Notes: generated by a model from the sequence alone, not told the origin. Positions 50,799 to 60,390 are shown, counted from the first letter of the stretch. The stretch: 64,000 bases of DNA from Clostridia bacterium (GCA_017558825.1 JAFYTO010000011.1:62001-126000); one strand, 5' to 3'. Translations and numbers: made by a program.

Positions 50799-52142
50799 AT
50801 GAAAATTGCATTTGCGGGTTTTGGCGAAGTAAATACGCCAATAGATATCATTATTAACAAATGTACCGTGGCTTGCGAAAGCCTTAAAAAAGAAGACGTG
50901 GAAGTATATCCTTGCTTTCCTATTCGAGACGACTATGAAGAAGTAGACGTTAACAAGGCTATTGCATATTTCGAAGGCAAAAGTTTTGATGCTTTAGTTT
51001 TATGCGTTGCTGGCTGGATACCAACTCACGCCGTAATTAAGGTTGCGGAAAAATTCCGTCATATCCCAATGGTTTTATGGGGTCTTTGCGGTTGGATGGA
51101 AGACGGCAGATTAGTTACCACTGCTGACCAAGCAGGCACTTCCGCTTTAAGAAAAACTATGAAAGATTTAGGCTACACCTTTAAATACGTTTACGATATT
51201 ATTGGTAAACCTTCAAGGGTAGATGACGTTTTATCTTTTGTTAAGGCAAGCGCAGTTTATAACGCAATGAGAAGCCAAAAAATAGGTCAAATGGGTTACC
51301 GTGATATGCACCTTTACGGCACTATGTTTGACGGCTGTTCTTTAAAGCGTGATATTGGTGCGGAAATTGAATGCTTTGAAATGTTAGAAGTTGTTCAGCG
51401 TGCTGAAAAGGTTAGCGAAGATGCAATTAACGAAGTTATAAATACAACGGTTAAAAGTTGGAACTTCCTTAAAGAAGGCGATATAAACGTTATTAAAAAA
51501 GGCGTTTCATACTACCTTGCTTTAAAGCAAATAATTGATGAAAGAAAATACGTTGCAGTTTCACTTAAAGACGTTGACGGTATGAAGAAATTGCTCGGAT
51601 TCCCTCCTGCAATGATATTTATGCTTCTTGCGGACAGAGAAGGCATTTGCACTATTCCTGAAAACGACTGTCTTGGCAACGTAACTCAAGCAATTATTAA
51701 AGGTTTAACTGGTCAAATTGGCGCATACTTAGAGTTCTATGAATTCTTTGATGAAGGCGTTTTGGCTGGCGTTCCCGACTATGTTCCAAAGGAAATTGTT
51801 GACGGTCAAGTTACGGTAATTCCAGCGGCGTTTGGCGAACTTTCACAAGGTATTTTAAACGTTTCAAAAGTTAAAACGGGCGTAGTTACAATGTGTAGAT
51901 TAACTACGGAAAATGGCAAATACGTTATGCATATGGTAGTTGGCAACGGCACTACTCCTCCAAAGTGGGAAGAAGCCGGCTGGACGCAACCTGCCCCACA
52001 ATTACCTGCACTTAAAGTGTTACTTGACGACACTGTTGACTTTACTGAAAAGGTTATGGGACAACACTACATTATCTCTTACGGAGACAATTCTAAACTT
52101 ATTAAAGAATTCTGTAAGATTGCTGGCATAGAAGTAATTTAA
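50799..52142 (+). CDS. L-fucose/L-arabinose isomerase-like protein
   Basis: The 447-residue protein resembles the L-fucose isomerase superfamily: an alpha/beta N-domain (KIAFAGFGEVNTPIDI and FDALVLCVAGWIPTHAV), the middle LWGLCGWMEDGRLVTTADQAG and the C-domain QIGAYLEFYEFFDEG and GVVTMCRLTTENGKYVMHMV. Such enzymes use Mn2+ to interconvert aldose and ketose through an enediol. Together with the FGGY kinase this gives the first two steps of a sugar catabolic route; no aldolase or epimerase that would finish the route lies in the operon. Last gene before a terminator. An AGGAG site precedes the ATG. Confidence 0.75.
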   Translation: MKIAFAGFGEVNTPIDIIINKCTVACESLKKEDVEVYPCFPIRDDYEEVDVNKAIAYFEGKSFDALVLCVAGWIPTHAVIKVAEKFRHIPMVLWGLCGWMEDGRLVTTADQAGTSALRKTMKDLGYTFKYVYDIIGKPSRVDDVLSFVKASAVYNAMRSQKIGQMGYRDMHLYGTMFDGCSLKRDIGAEIECFEMLEVVQRAEKVSEDAINEVINTTVKSWNFLKEGDINVIKKGVSYYLALKQIIDERKYVAVSLKDVDGMKKLLGFPPAMIFMLLADREGICTIPENDCLGNVTQAIIKGLTGQIGAYLEFYEFFDEGVLAGVPDYVPKEIVDGQVTVIPAAFGELSQGILNVSKVKTGVVTMCRLTTENGKYVMHMVVGNGTTPPKWEEAGWTQPAPQLPALKVLLDDTVDFTEKVMGQHYIISYGDNSKLIKEFCKIAGIEVI

Positions 52143-52146
52143 TTTT

Positions 52147-52172
52147 AAAAGGCAGGAACTCCTGCCTTTTTA
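52147..52172 (+). terminator. terminator of the sugar operon
   Basis: A 10-bp stem AAAAGGCAGG/CCTGCCTTTT (52147-52156, 52161-52170) with an AACT loop and a T-run. The next gene starts 11 nt later without a visible promoter, so some read-through is likely. Confidence 0.85.
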
Positions 52173-52182
52173 GGTAATAAAA

Positions 52183-53211
52183 ATGAACAAAAAAGTTTTT
52201 GGTTATATAGACGGGGTGCCTATTTATTCTTTTGAAATATCTAACGGTGTTATAAAGGCAAACGTTATTACTTACGGCGCAACCTTACAGTCTCTTTTAG
52301 TGCCAAATAAAAACGGTAAACTTTTAGACGTTGTTTTGGGCTATAACACGTTAGAGCAGTATTTAGAGCGTTCTTACTATGCTGGCGCAATAGTTGGTAG
52401 AGTTGCAAATAGAACGGCTAATGCAAAGTTTATGCTTAACGGCAAAGAGTATAATATTTCTAAAAATAATGGCGAGCATTCGCTCCACGGTGGTTTTAGC
52501 GGTTTTGATAAAAAAGTTTGGAACGTTGTTTCTTACGGCGACAGCTACGTTACGCTTAAGTATATTAGCGTTGACGGAGAAGAGGGCTACCCTTCAACTG
52601 TTAAGTTAGAAGTTACTTATACTGTTACAAACGAAAACGAACTTTCAATAGAGTATAATGCCATTAGCGATGGAGATACTATTTTAGGCTTAACCAACCA
52701 CGCTTACTTTAATATAAACGGCGAAGATGGCGAGCCTGTTTTTGACACGCTTTTATCAATAGATGGCGATAGCGTTGTTTTAGTAAACGAACAAAGGGTG
52801 GCGGACGGTATGCTTTTAAACGTTGACGGAACTATTTTTGATTTTAAAAATATTCGCCCGATAGGCAATTATTTAACTTCTACTAATGAATATTTAGTTA
52901 AGTTTAAAGGCTACGATATATGTTATGCGTTAAACGGACAAGGATATAGAAACGTTTCAAAAGCGCAATCCAATATAAGCGGTATTATAATGGAAACGCT
53001 TACCGATGCCGAGGGCGTGCAATTGTACGTTGCTAATTTGTTTAACGGCAAAACCGGAAAAAACTGCGTTTATAAAGACGGCGCTTGTTTTTGTTTAGAA
53101 ACGGGCAGATATCCAAACGCAATTAATTGTAAAAATTTTCCATCGCCAATAATTAAAAAAGGCGAGCCGTTTAAAAGTAAAACGTCTTACAAATTTTCTA
53201 TAACAAAATAA
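52183..53211 (+). CDS. galM: aldose 1-epimerase (galactose mutarotase)
   Basis: The 342-residue protein matches aldose epimerases: the start FSNGVIKANVITYGATLQS-type strand region, GAIVGRVANRTANAKF with the substrate-binding Arg, the NNGEHSLHGG motif with its catalytic His, TNHAYFN with the second His, and the acidic base near LETGRYPNAIN. It interconverts alpha and beta anomers of hexoses in the cytoplasm. It begins right after the sugar-operon terminator and is followed by metF after 13 nt, so it is transcriptionally closer to the methionine genes, which may be accidental. Only a weak AGGT ribosome binding site precedes it. Confidence 0.9.
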   Translation: MNKKVFGYIDGVPIYSFEISNGVIKANVITYGATLQSLLVPNKNGKLLDVVLGYNTLEQYLERSYYAGAIVGRVANRTANAKFMLNGKEYNISKNNGEHSLHGGFSGFDKKVWNVVSYGDSYVTLKYISVDGEEGYPSTVKLEVTYTVTNENELSIEYNAISDGDTILGLTNHAYFNINGEDGEPVFDTLLSIDGDSVVLVNEQRVADGMLLNVDGTIFDFKNIRPIGNYLTSTNEYLVKFKGYDICYALNGQGYRNVSKAQSNISGIIMETLTDAEGVQLYVANLFNGKTGKNCVYKDGACFCLETGRYPNAINCKNFPSPIIKKGEPFKSKTSYKFSITK

Positions 53212-53224
53212 AAAAAGGTAGTCT

Positions 53225-54100
53225 ATGAAAATTATTGATTTGTTAACTAAAGAAAAATTTACGCTTTCCTTTGAGGTGTTTCCACCAAAAACGGAGGGAA
53301 ATTTTGAAAGTGTTAAGCGCGCTACGGAAGAAATAGCAAAACTTTCCCCAGCATTTATGAGTGTTACTTACGGTGCTGGTGGCGGAACTAGTAAATATAC
53401 TTTAGATATAGCCAAAAATATATTAAAAGAATACGGCGTGCCTACTCTTGCACACCTTACTTGCGTTTCTTCAACAAGGCAAACCGTAAAAGAAAAAATT
53501 TTAGAAATAAAAAATTCCGGCATTAAAAACGTTATGGCGCTTCGTGGAGATATTCCAAAAGAACTTGAAAATGCCGATAGAAGCAATTGGGATTATAAGC
53601 ACGCCATAGATTTAGTTAAAGAGCTTAAAGAAACTGCGCCTGACCTTTGTATTGGCGGAGCGTGCTATCCTGAAATTCACCCGGAAAGCGCTAATCAAAA
53701 CGATGATATTAAATACTTAAAAGAAAAAGTTGATGCTGGTTGTGATTTTTTAACTACGCAAATGTTTTTTGACAATAATTTGCTTTATAATTACCTTTAT
53801 AAAATTCGTGAAGCAGGCATTACAGTGCCGGTTATGCCGGGCATAATGCCTATAACTAACGCAAAACAAGTTGCAAGAGCAATAAACCTTTCAGGCTCGT
53901 TTATGCCACAGCGTTTTAAAGCGCTTGTAGATAAGTTTGGCGAAAGTCCAAGCGCTATGAAACAAGCTGGCATTATTTACGCAACTGACCAAATCATAGA
54001 CCTTTTTGCAAACGGAATTAAAAACGTTCACGTTTATTCTATGAATAATCCAGACGTTGCTGAAAAGATATTAAGCAATCTTTCAAGCATTTTAAATTAA
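53225..54100 (+). CDS. metF: 5,10-methylenetetrahydrofolate reductase
   Basis: The 291-residue TIM-barrel flavoprotein starts with LSFEVFPPKTEGNFES and has SVTYGAGGGTSKYTLDIA, HLTCVSSTR, VMALRGDIPK, CYPEIHPES and FFDNNLLYNYL, all family signatures; Glu in EVFPPK and Asp in RGD are the substrate residues. It makes 5-methyl-THF, the methyl donor for the MetH encoded two genes on. The stop lies one base before the next ATG, so it is tightly coupled to the reactivation protein. Length agrees with bacterial MetF. No S-box or T-box leader is present in front of it. Confidence 0.95.
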   Translation: MKIIDLLTKEKFTLSFEVFPPKTEGNFESVKRATEEIAKLSPAFMSVTYGAGGGTSKYTLDIAKNILKEYGVPTLAHLTCVSSTRQTVKEKILEIKNSGIKNVMALRGDIPKELENADRSNWDYKHAIDLVKELKETAPDLCIGGACYPEIHPESANQNDDIKYLKEKVDAGCDFLTTQMFFDNNLLYNYLYKIREAGITVPVMPGIMPITNAKQVARAINLSGSFMPQRFKALVDKFGESPSAMKQAGIIYATDQIIDLFANGIKNVHVYSMNNPDVAEKILSNLSSILN

Positions 54101-54101
54101 T

Positions 54102-54698
54102 ATGTATACAATATTACAAAAAAGTTACTCTGCGCCAAAAGTTAACGTTAAAGAAATTTTGCGTTATGCTGGCGTTAAAGAGGGCGATGGTGGTATTAGC
54201 GAACTATTAAAAGAGTGTTTAATCGAAGTTGAAAACGAACTTGTTTATAGGGTTTGCTATGCCGAATTTAACTGTAAAATATATGGCGAAATAATTGACT
54301 TGGAGTTTGTAAAAATTAACTCCAAAAATTTATCTAGCAATTTAAAAAATGCTAATAAATGTATAGTGTTTTGTGCTACAATTGGCGCAAAAATTGATAG
54401 GCTTATTGCTAAATACAGTGTAATTTCGCCGTTAAAAGCTTTACTTTTTCAAGCTATAGGCGCAGAAAGAATAGAAAGCTTATGCAATCTTTTTAACAAT
54501 GAAATAAAACAAAGCTATAATGCAGTAAAACCGCGTTTTTCGCCAGGATACGGCGATTTAAGAGTGGAACTTCAACGTGAAATAATTGAAGTGTTGGGTG
54601 CAAACAAAAGAATTGGCGTAACGCTTAACGAAAGCCTTCTTATGAGCCCATCAAAATCTGTTACTGCATTTATTGGTGCAAATAGTAGCGAAAAATAA
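54102..54698 (+). CDS. stand-alone MetH reactivation-domain protein
   Basis: The 198-residue protein equals the C-terminal activation domain of cobalamin methionine synthase as a separate chain: the SAM-binding block RFSPGYGDLRVELQREI and MSPSKSVTAFIGANS are conserved, and the N-terminal half is helical (SELLKECLIEVENELV). It would re-methylate oxidised cob(II)alamin using SAM and a reductant. The adjacent metH encodes a protein that lacks precisely this domain. It lies 1 nt after metF and 24 nt before metH, so the three form a functional set. Confidence 0.88.
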   Translation: MYTILQKSYSAPKVNVKEILRYAGVKEGDGGISELLKECLIEVENELVYRVCYAEFNCKIYGEIIDLEFVKINSKNLSSNLKNANKCIVFCATIGAKIDRLIAKYSVISPLKALLFQAIGAERIESLCNLFNNEIKQSYNAVKPRFSPGYGDLRVELQREIIEVLGANKRIGVTLNESLLMSPSKSVTAFIGANSSEK

Positions 54699-54722
54699 CT
54701 GCTATTCAATTTAGGAAAATCT

Positions 54723-57149
54723 ATGTTTATTAAAGACTATTTAAAAAACAACTTAATATTTTTAGATGGTGGCATGGGTACAATGCTTCAAAAAAACGGC
54801 TTAAAAGCAGGCGAGCTTCCAGAGCGTTTTAACGTGAGCAATCCTGAAATTGTTACAAGTATTCACAAGGCTTATTTTGATGCTGGTAGCAACGTGATTT
54901 CAACTAATACTTTTGGAGCAAACGTTTTAAAATATAACGAGAAAGAGCTTGAAAACATTATTAAGAGTGCCGTTCAAAACGTTAAAACAGCAAGAGAACA
55001 AAGTAAAGGCTCTCAACCAAAATGGATTGCGTTAGACGTTGGTCCAACAGGAAGAATGCTTGCTCCTTATGGTGACCTTAGTTTTGAAGACGCTGTTAAC
55101 GTATTTAAAAAGACTGTAGAGTTTGGCGTTAAATACGGCGTTGACCTAATTTTAATTGAAACAATGACGGATAGCTATGAAACTAAGGCCGCAGTTATAG
55201 CCTCAAAAGAGTGTTGCAACTTGCCAATTTTCGTATCTAATGCATTTGGCGAGGACGGCTGTTTAATGACTGGAGCAAACGCTTTTTCATTAGTTACTAT
55301 GCTTGAAGGTTTGGGAGTTGACGCTATTGGTGCAAATTGTTCTTTTGGGCCAAAACAACTTATGCCTATCATAGATGAATATTTAAAACACTCTTCCACC
55401 CCAATACTCGTAGAGCCAAACGCAGGGCTTCCAAGGGTGGTTGACGGGAAAACGGTTTATGACGTAACCACTAAAGAATTTGCTTATGACGTGTGCACGT
55501 TAATTAACAAAGGCGTTAGAATTGTTGGAGGTTGTTGCGGAACTACTCCAGAGCATATTAGAGAACTTGTAAATAGCGCAAAGGGGCTCAAGGTTGCGCC
55601 TATAGAAAAAAAGAACGTTACGGCAATTTCTTCATATACTCATGCCGTAGAGTTTAATATAGAGCCTATACTTATTGGCGAAAGAATTAACCCTACCGGC
55701 AAAAAGAAACTTAAAGAAGCGCTAAAAAACGGGGATATAGACTACGTTTTAAAAGAAGCTGTAACACAGCAAGAAAAAGGCGTGCACGTTTTAGACGTGA
55801 ACGTGGGATTGCCTGAAATTAATGAGGTTCAAGTTTTAACAGACGTTGTTAAACAAGTTCAATCAATTGTTGACCTACCACTTCAAATAGATACGTCAAA
55901 CGTTTCAGCAATGGAAAGTGCGCTTCGTATTTATAATGGTAAGCCAATGATTAATTCCGTAAACGGCAAAGAAGAAAGTATGCAAGCGGTATTTCCATTA
56001 GTAAAAAAATACGGTGGATTAGTAGTATGCTTAACTCTTGATGAAAACGGCATACCTCAAACAGCTGAAGGACGTTTGGAAATTGCTAAAAGAATTTTGG
56101 CAAAGGCAAAAGAATATGGGCTTGACAAAAAAGACCTTATTTTTGACCCTCTTGCATTAACAATTAGCGCAGATAAAAACTCTGGTATAGAAACGATTAA
56201 GGCTGTAAAACTTATAACGGAAGAGCTTGGAGCAAAAACCTCGCTTGGTGTTTCTAACGTTTCGTTCGGGCTTCCTAATAGAGACGCAATTAACGGCGCT
56301 TTCTTTACAATGGCGCTTAATAGTGGATTATCTTGCGCTATAATGAACCCTAACTCTATGGAAATGATGAAAGCATACCATGCTTTTAAAGCACTTAACG
56401 GGCTTGATGAAAATTTTTTAGATTATATAAAATTTACTAGTGAATTGCCTCAAACAGTTATAGGTGGCGAGGTTCAAGTACAAGAAGCAAAAAGCGTTCA
56501 AGAAGCAAAAACTCAACTACAAAATGCCATTATAAAAGGGCTTAAAGAGCGCACGGCTGTTATAACTCAAGAACTTTTAAAAACACAAGAGCCTTTAGAT
56601 ATTATTGAAAATGAAATTATACCTGCTCTAAATATTGTGGGCAAAGGGTTTGAAAATAAAACGGTATATCTTCCTCAACTTTTAATGAGTGCGGAAGCGT
56701 CAAAAGTAGCGTTTGACGGCATAAAAGAAAAAATGAAAAATAGTGGCGTTTCAAGCAAATGCCCTATAGTGATAGCAACGGTAAAAGGCGACATTCACGA
56801 TATAGGTAAAAACATAGTAAAACTTTTACTTGAAAATTATGGTTTTTTAGTTTATGACCTTGGTAAAGACGTTGCTCCTGAAAAAATTGCAGAAAAGGTT
56901 TTAGCTCTAAATGCGCCTATAGTTTGTCTTTCTGCGCTTATGACAACTACCGTTCCGTCAATGGAGCAAACCATAAAACTCGTGCGCCAAAAAGCTCCGT
57001 GGTGTAAAGTGCTAGTAGGTGGAGCGGTGCTTAATAAAGACTATGCAAATCAAATAGGTGCCGACTATTATGCAAAAGATGCTATGGAAGCCGTAAGGTG
57101 CGCCGAAGAAATACAAGAAAATATAGTAAAAAATAATGAAGAAAAATAG
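54723..57149 (+). CDS. metH: cobalamin-dependent methionine synthase lacking the activation domain
   Basis: The 808-residue protein has three of the four MetH modules. The homocysteine module starts LDGGMGTMLQ and carries the zinc-binding Cys residues in GANCSFGP and GGCCGTTPEH; the folate module has GERINPTGKKKLKEAL and DTSNVSAMES; the B12 module has DIHDIGKNIVKLLLENYG, with the lower-ligand His, and LSALMTTTVPSM. It transfers a methyl group from methyl-THF to homocysteine. The ~350-residue activation module found in Escherichia coli is absent, and a separate 198-residue protein supplies it. The chain ends cleanly after the B12 module, so this is architecture rather than truncation. Confidence 0.95.
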   Translation: MFIKDYLKNNLIFLDGGMGTMLQKNGLKAGELPERFNVSNPEIVTSIHKAYFDAGSNVISTNTFGANVLKYNEKELENIIKSAVQNVKTAREQSKGSQPKWIALDVGPTGRMLAPYGDLSFEDAVNVFKKTVEFGVKYGVDLILIETMTDSYETKAAVIASKECCNLPIFVSNAFGEDGCLMTGANAFSLVTMLEGLGVDAIGANCSFGPKQLMPIIDEYLKHSSTPILVEPNAGLPRVVDGKTVYDVTTKEFAYDVCTLINKGVRIVGGCCGTTPEHIRELVNSAKGLKVAPIEKKNVTAISSYTHAVEFNIEPILIGERINPTGKKKLKEALKNGDIDYVLKEAVTQQEKGVHVLDVNVGLPEINEVQVLTDVVKQVQSIVDLPLQIDTSNVSAMESALRIYNGKPMINSVNGKEESMQAVFPLVKKYGGLVVCLTLDENGIPQTAEGRLEIAKRILAKAKEYGLDKKDLIFDPLALTISADKNSGIETIKAVKLITEELGAKTSLGVSNVSFGLPNRDAINGAFFTMALNSGLSCAIMNPNSMEMMKAYHAFKALNGLDENFLDYIKFTSELPQTVIGGEVQVQEAKSVQEAKTQLQNAIIKGLKERTAVITQELLKTQEPLDIIENEIIPALNIVGKGFENKTVYLPQLLMSAEASKVAFDGIKEKMKNSGVSSKCPIVIATVKGDIHDIGKNIVKLLLENYGFLVYDLGKDVAPEKIAEKVLALNAPIVCLSALMTTTVPSMEQTIKLVRQKAPWCKVLVGGAVLNKDYANQIGADYYAKDAMEAVRCAEEIQENIVKNNEEK

Positions 57150-57158
57150 GGAGAAATT

Positions 57159-58472
57159 ATGCAAAAACCCTCTAAAAATTTTATGAGCTCATTGACCAGT
57201 TTTTTTAAAGTAGTAGCAAAAGCAATTTTTAAAGTTCCTTTTATATTAAGAATTGTAATAGGTCTTGTAATAGGCGTTGCGTTAGCATTGTTAGCGCCTA
57301 AAGCAACGTTTATTGCCGTATTTGGCAAGGTGTTTACAACAGCGTTAAAAGCAATAGCGCCAGTTTTAGTATTTGTGTTAATTGCAAACGCCCTTTCTTC
57401 CGCAGGCGGAAATTTAGGCTCAAGGTTTGTAAAGGTTATAGCATTATATTTATCAACCACTTTTCTTGCATCTATTTTAGCCGTTATTGGAAGTTTTATT
57501 TTTAAACTAGAAATTCCACTTGCAGATAAGCCTGCTGGATACACCCCTCCAACGGGCTTGGCAGAAGTATTTTCAACTCTTCTTTCTAACTTAGTTGAAA
57601 ACCCTGTGTCCGCACTTATAAACGGCAATTACGTTGGTATTTTAACTTGGGCTATTATGCTTGGCTTAGCATTAAAGATAGTTGGCGGTGAAAAAACCAA
57701 GGAGTTTATCGGCGACCTTGCAAAAGCCGTTAGTAAAATAGTTGGTTGGATAATTCAACTTGCTCCTATAGGCGTTATGGGCTTAGTTTATAGTTCGGTT
57801 AGCGAACTTGGTATGAATATATTTATTGATTACGGCGCGCTTTTATTATTGCTTGTTGGTTGTATGCTTACGCTTTCACTCGTAATAAATCCTATTATTA
57901 TGTCGGTTTGTTTAAAACGTAACGCTTATCCGCTTGTTTTTAGATGTTTAAAGGAAAGTGGTTTACAAGCTTTCTTTACAAGAAGTTCTGCTGCAAACAT
58001 TCCAGTAAATATGAAGCTTTGTAAAGACCTAGGTTTAGATGATGAATATTATTCCGTTGCTATTCCGCTTGGCGCAACTATTAATATGGACGGTGCTGCC
58101 ATAACTATTACCATTATGAGTTTGGCGGCGGCTTTTAGTATGGGTATTGAAGTAAACTTCTTTGTTGCAATACTTCTTTGTTTTATTGCTACTTTAGGCG
58201 CGTGTGGAGCATCTGGCGTTCCAGGCGGTTCGCTTTTACTTATTCCTATGGCGTGTTCGCTTTTAGGAGTTGATGCAAGCATTGCAATGCAAGTTGTTGG
58301 CGTTGGCTTTATTATTGGCGTTATTCAAGACTCTGTTGAAACTGCGCTTAACTCTTCTGGGGACGTTATGTTTACTGCAACTGCTGAATTTATGGAGTGG
58401 AAGAAGCAAGGTAAACCTATTTTCTTTACTGAAAAGGAAAAGCTTAATTATAAAAAGGAAGAGTGTAATTAA
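57159..58472 (+). CDS. sstT: serine/threonine:Na+ symporter
   Basis: The 437-residue polytopic protein belongs to the dicarboxylate/amino acid:cation symporter family; LLAPKATFIAVFGKVFTTAL, the SANIPVNMKLCKDLGLDDEY block, the NMDGAAITIT motif and GASGVPGGSLLLIPMACSL (hairpin HP2) are diagnostic, and their form fits SstT rather than the glutamate carriers. It takes up L-serine and L-threonine with sodium. RBS AGGGAG. It lies 10 nt after metH; serine feeds the folate C1 pool used by MetF and MetH, so the grouping is sensible. Confidence 0.9.
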   Translation: MQKPSKNFMSSLTSFFKVVAKAIFKVPFILRIVIGLVIGVALALLAPKATFIAVFGKVFTTALKAIAPVLVFVLIANALSSAGGNLGSRFVKVIALYLSTTFLASILAVIGSFIFKLEIPLADKPAGYTPPTGLAEVFSTLLSNLVENPVSALINGNYVGILTWAIMLGLALKIVGGEKTKEFIGDLAKAVSKIVGWIIQLAPIGVMGLVYSSVSELGMNIFIDYGALLLLLVGCMLTLSLVINPIIMSVCLKRNAYPLVFRCLKESGLQAFFTRSSAANIPVNMKLCKDLGLDDEYYSVAIPLGATINMDGAAITITIMSLAAAFSMGIEVNFFVAILLCFIATLGACGASGVPGGSLLLIPMACSLLGVDASIAMQVVGVGFIIGVIQDSVETALNSSGDVMFTATAEFMEWKKQGKPIFFTEKEKLNYKKEECN

Positions 58473-58487
58473 AGCTAAGGAGAGCTT

Positions 58488-59309
58488 ATGGGCAAATTTG
58501 ACGGTATTTTAATTTGTACCGACCTTGACGGAACTTTATATAGAAATGACGGCTCAATCTCTAATGAAAATAAGCAAGCAATAGAACGTTTTAAAAATGA
58601 GGGCGGTTTATTTACTATAATTACGGGTCGCGTGCCACACTATGCAAAAGAAGCGTATAACGCGGTGAAGCCAAACGTTCCTTTTGGTTGTACTAACGGC
58701 GCAGGCGTTTACGATGGGGAAAAGGAAGAATACGTTTTTACGCTTGATATACACGAAAGCATTATGGACCTTGTTGATTACGTTGAAAAAACTTTTCCAA
58801 ACGTTGGAATAATTGTTTCAACTCTTTATAAAACGTATTTTTCAAGGGCAAATGACGTTGTTAAAAAATTTATAAAAAGGACAAAGCTCCCGTATTATCC
58901 ACTTCACCATCGTGATGTAAAAGGACCGATAGCAAAAGTTTTATTAGGTACGGATAATAGTGAAGAAATGGCGACAGTGCAAAAAGCGGTAATCAATCAC
59001 CCGCTTGCGTCTAACTTTACTTTTCTTCACTCTGAAAAAGTGCTTTTTGACATTTTGCCAAAGGGTACGCATAAGGGCGTAGCAATTGAAAAACTAATAG
59101 AATATCTTAAAGTTGATAAAAACAAAACCATTGCCGTAGGCGATTATTATAATGATTTGGGAATGTTTAAAGTTGCGCGCTATGGAATAGCCGTAAAAAA
59201 CGCGTGTAAAGATGCGCTTGACGCAGCGGACATTGTAACTGTTTCTAACGAAGAGCACGCTTTGGCAAAAATCATTAGTGATATAGAAAACGGCAAAATT
59301 AAAATTTAA
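58488..59309 (+). CDS. Cof-type HAD hydrolase
   Basis: The 273-residue protein shows the HAD motifs of the Cof subfamily: CTDLDGTLY with nucleophile and acid Asp, FTIITGR as motif II, and AVGDYYNDLGMFKVA as motif IV, plus a C2B cap between them. Such enzymes dephosphorylate sugar phosphates, PLP or flavin precursors with low specificity. It sits 16 nt after sstT and 11 nt before the D-threonine-aldolase-like gene. The specific substrate cannot be assigned. RBS AAGGAGAG, length normal. Confidence 0.88.
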   Translation: MGKFDGILICTDLDGTLYRNDGSISNENKQAIERFKNEGGLFTIITGRVPHYAKEAYNAVKPNVPFGCTNGAGVYDGEKEEYVFTLDIHESIMDLVDYVEKTFPNVGIIVSTLYKTYFSRANDVVKKFIKRTKLPYYPLHHRDVKGPIAKVLLGTDNSEEMATVQKAVINHPLASNFTFLHSEKVLFDILPKGTHKGVAIEKLIEYLKVDKNKTIAVGDYYNDLGMFKVARYGIAVKNACKDALDAADIVTVSNEEHALAKIISDIENGKIKI

Positions 59310-59319
59310 AGGAAAAATT

Positions 59320-60381
59320 ATGGAAATTAAAAATATACAAACTCCAGCTCTTATAGTTGATGAAAACGTTTTTTTGCAAAACTCAATCAATATGTCTAAA
59401 ATTTTAAGCGGAAAAACGCTTAAACTTCGCCCACACTTTAAGTCGCATAAATGTGCGGAAATTGCGCGCTTCCAAGTAGAAAACGGCGCTATAGGCTTAA
59501 CTTGTGCTAAACTTAGCGAGGCTATTGACCTTGTTGATAGTGGCGTAGAAAACGTGCTAGTTGCCAACCAAATTGTGGAAAAATCTAAAATAGCAACACT
59601 TGCTCATCTTGCTAATTGCGCTAATCTTACAGTTTGTGTTGATGATATTCAAAACGTAAAAGATTTAGAAAATGCTTGCGGGCTTATGTCGTCAACGCTC
59701 AACGTGCTTATTGAATATGAAATCGGCATGGAGCGTTGCGGAGTTTCTTCTAAGGAAGAAGTGTTAAATTTGGCAAGGTTTATTAGCAGTTGTAAACATT
59801 TAAAGTTTAAGGGTGTTCAAGCGTACGCTGGGCATTTATCTCACGAAATTAGCGGAGAAGATAGGCTTTTAGAAACGAGCAAAAACACTGAAAAGCTTAA
59901 AGAGCTTATAGCGTATTTAAATGAAAACGGAATTGAGGTAGAAACACTTTCTGGCGGTAGTACGGGTACAAGCATTATAAAGGCGGAGCAAGGTTTGTAT
60001 ACTGAACTTCAAGCCGGCAGTTATTTGTTTATGGACGCTACTTATAAAGATTTAAACTTACCGTTTAAAAACTCGCTTTACATTGTTGCAACCGTAGTTA
60101 GTGTTACAAGTAATATAACGGTTGTTGACGCTGGCGTTAAATCTTGTGGAATAGACCAAGGCATGCCACTTGGAGTTGGCTTTACTTACGAAAAAATTGT
60201 TGCAAGTGAAGAGCATTTTCAACTTCATAACCCAAGCAAAAAGTTTAACGTGGGAGATAAGGTTTTACTTATACCTGCCCACTGCTGTTCAACGGTAAAT
60301 TTGTACGATAAAATTTACTTTGTAAAAGACGGCAAGATAACAAGGCGAGTACAAGTTTCCGCTCGCGGCTGTTCAAAATAA
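59320..60381 (+). CDS. D-threonine aldolase / D-serine dehydratase-like PLP enzyme (alanine-racemase fold III)
   Basis: The 353-residue protein has the fold-type III barrel: TPALIVDENVFLQN, the PLP-lysine segment LRPHFKSHKC, VLVANQIV, YEIGMERCGVS, GGSTGTS, and in the C-terminal beta-domain PAHCCSTVNLYD, where His and Cys form the metal site of the D-threonine aldolase/DSD1 family. It would cleave D-threonine to glycine and acetaldehyde or dehydrate D-serine. Its gene follows sstT and a HAD phosphatase, giving a small amino-acid utilisation group. A bidirectional terminator follows. Confidence 0.88.
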   Translation: MEIKNIQTPALIVDENVFLQNSINMSKILSGKTLKLRPHFKSHKCAEIARFQVENGAIGLTCAKLSEAIDLVDSGVENVLVANQIVEKSKIATLAHLANCANLTVCVDDIQNVKDLENACGLMSSTLNVLIEYEIGMERCGVSSKEEVLNLARFISSCKHLKFKGVQAYAGHLSHEISGEDRLLETSKNTEKLKELIAYLNENGIEVETLSGGSTGTSIIKAEQGLYTELQAGSYLFMDATYKDLNLPFKNSLYIVATVVSVTSNITVVDAGVKSCGIDQGMPLGVGFTYEKIVASEEHFQLHNPSKKFNVGDKVLLIPAHCCSTVNLYDKIYFVKDGKITRRVQVSARGCSK

Positions 60382-60390
60382 TAAATAAAA

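Noticed and set aside
53180-53225. SAM or cobalamin riboswitch in front of metF-metH
   Set aside because: There are only 13 nt between galM and metF and ~12 nt between terminator and galM, so there is no room for such an element.
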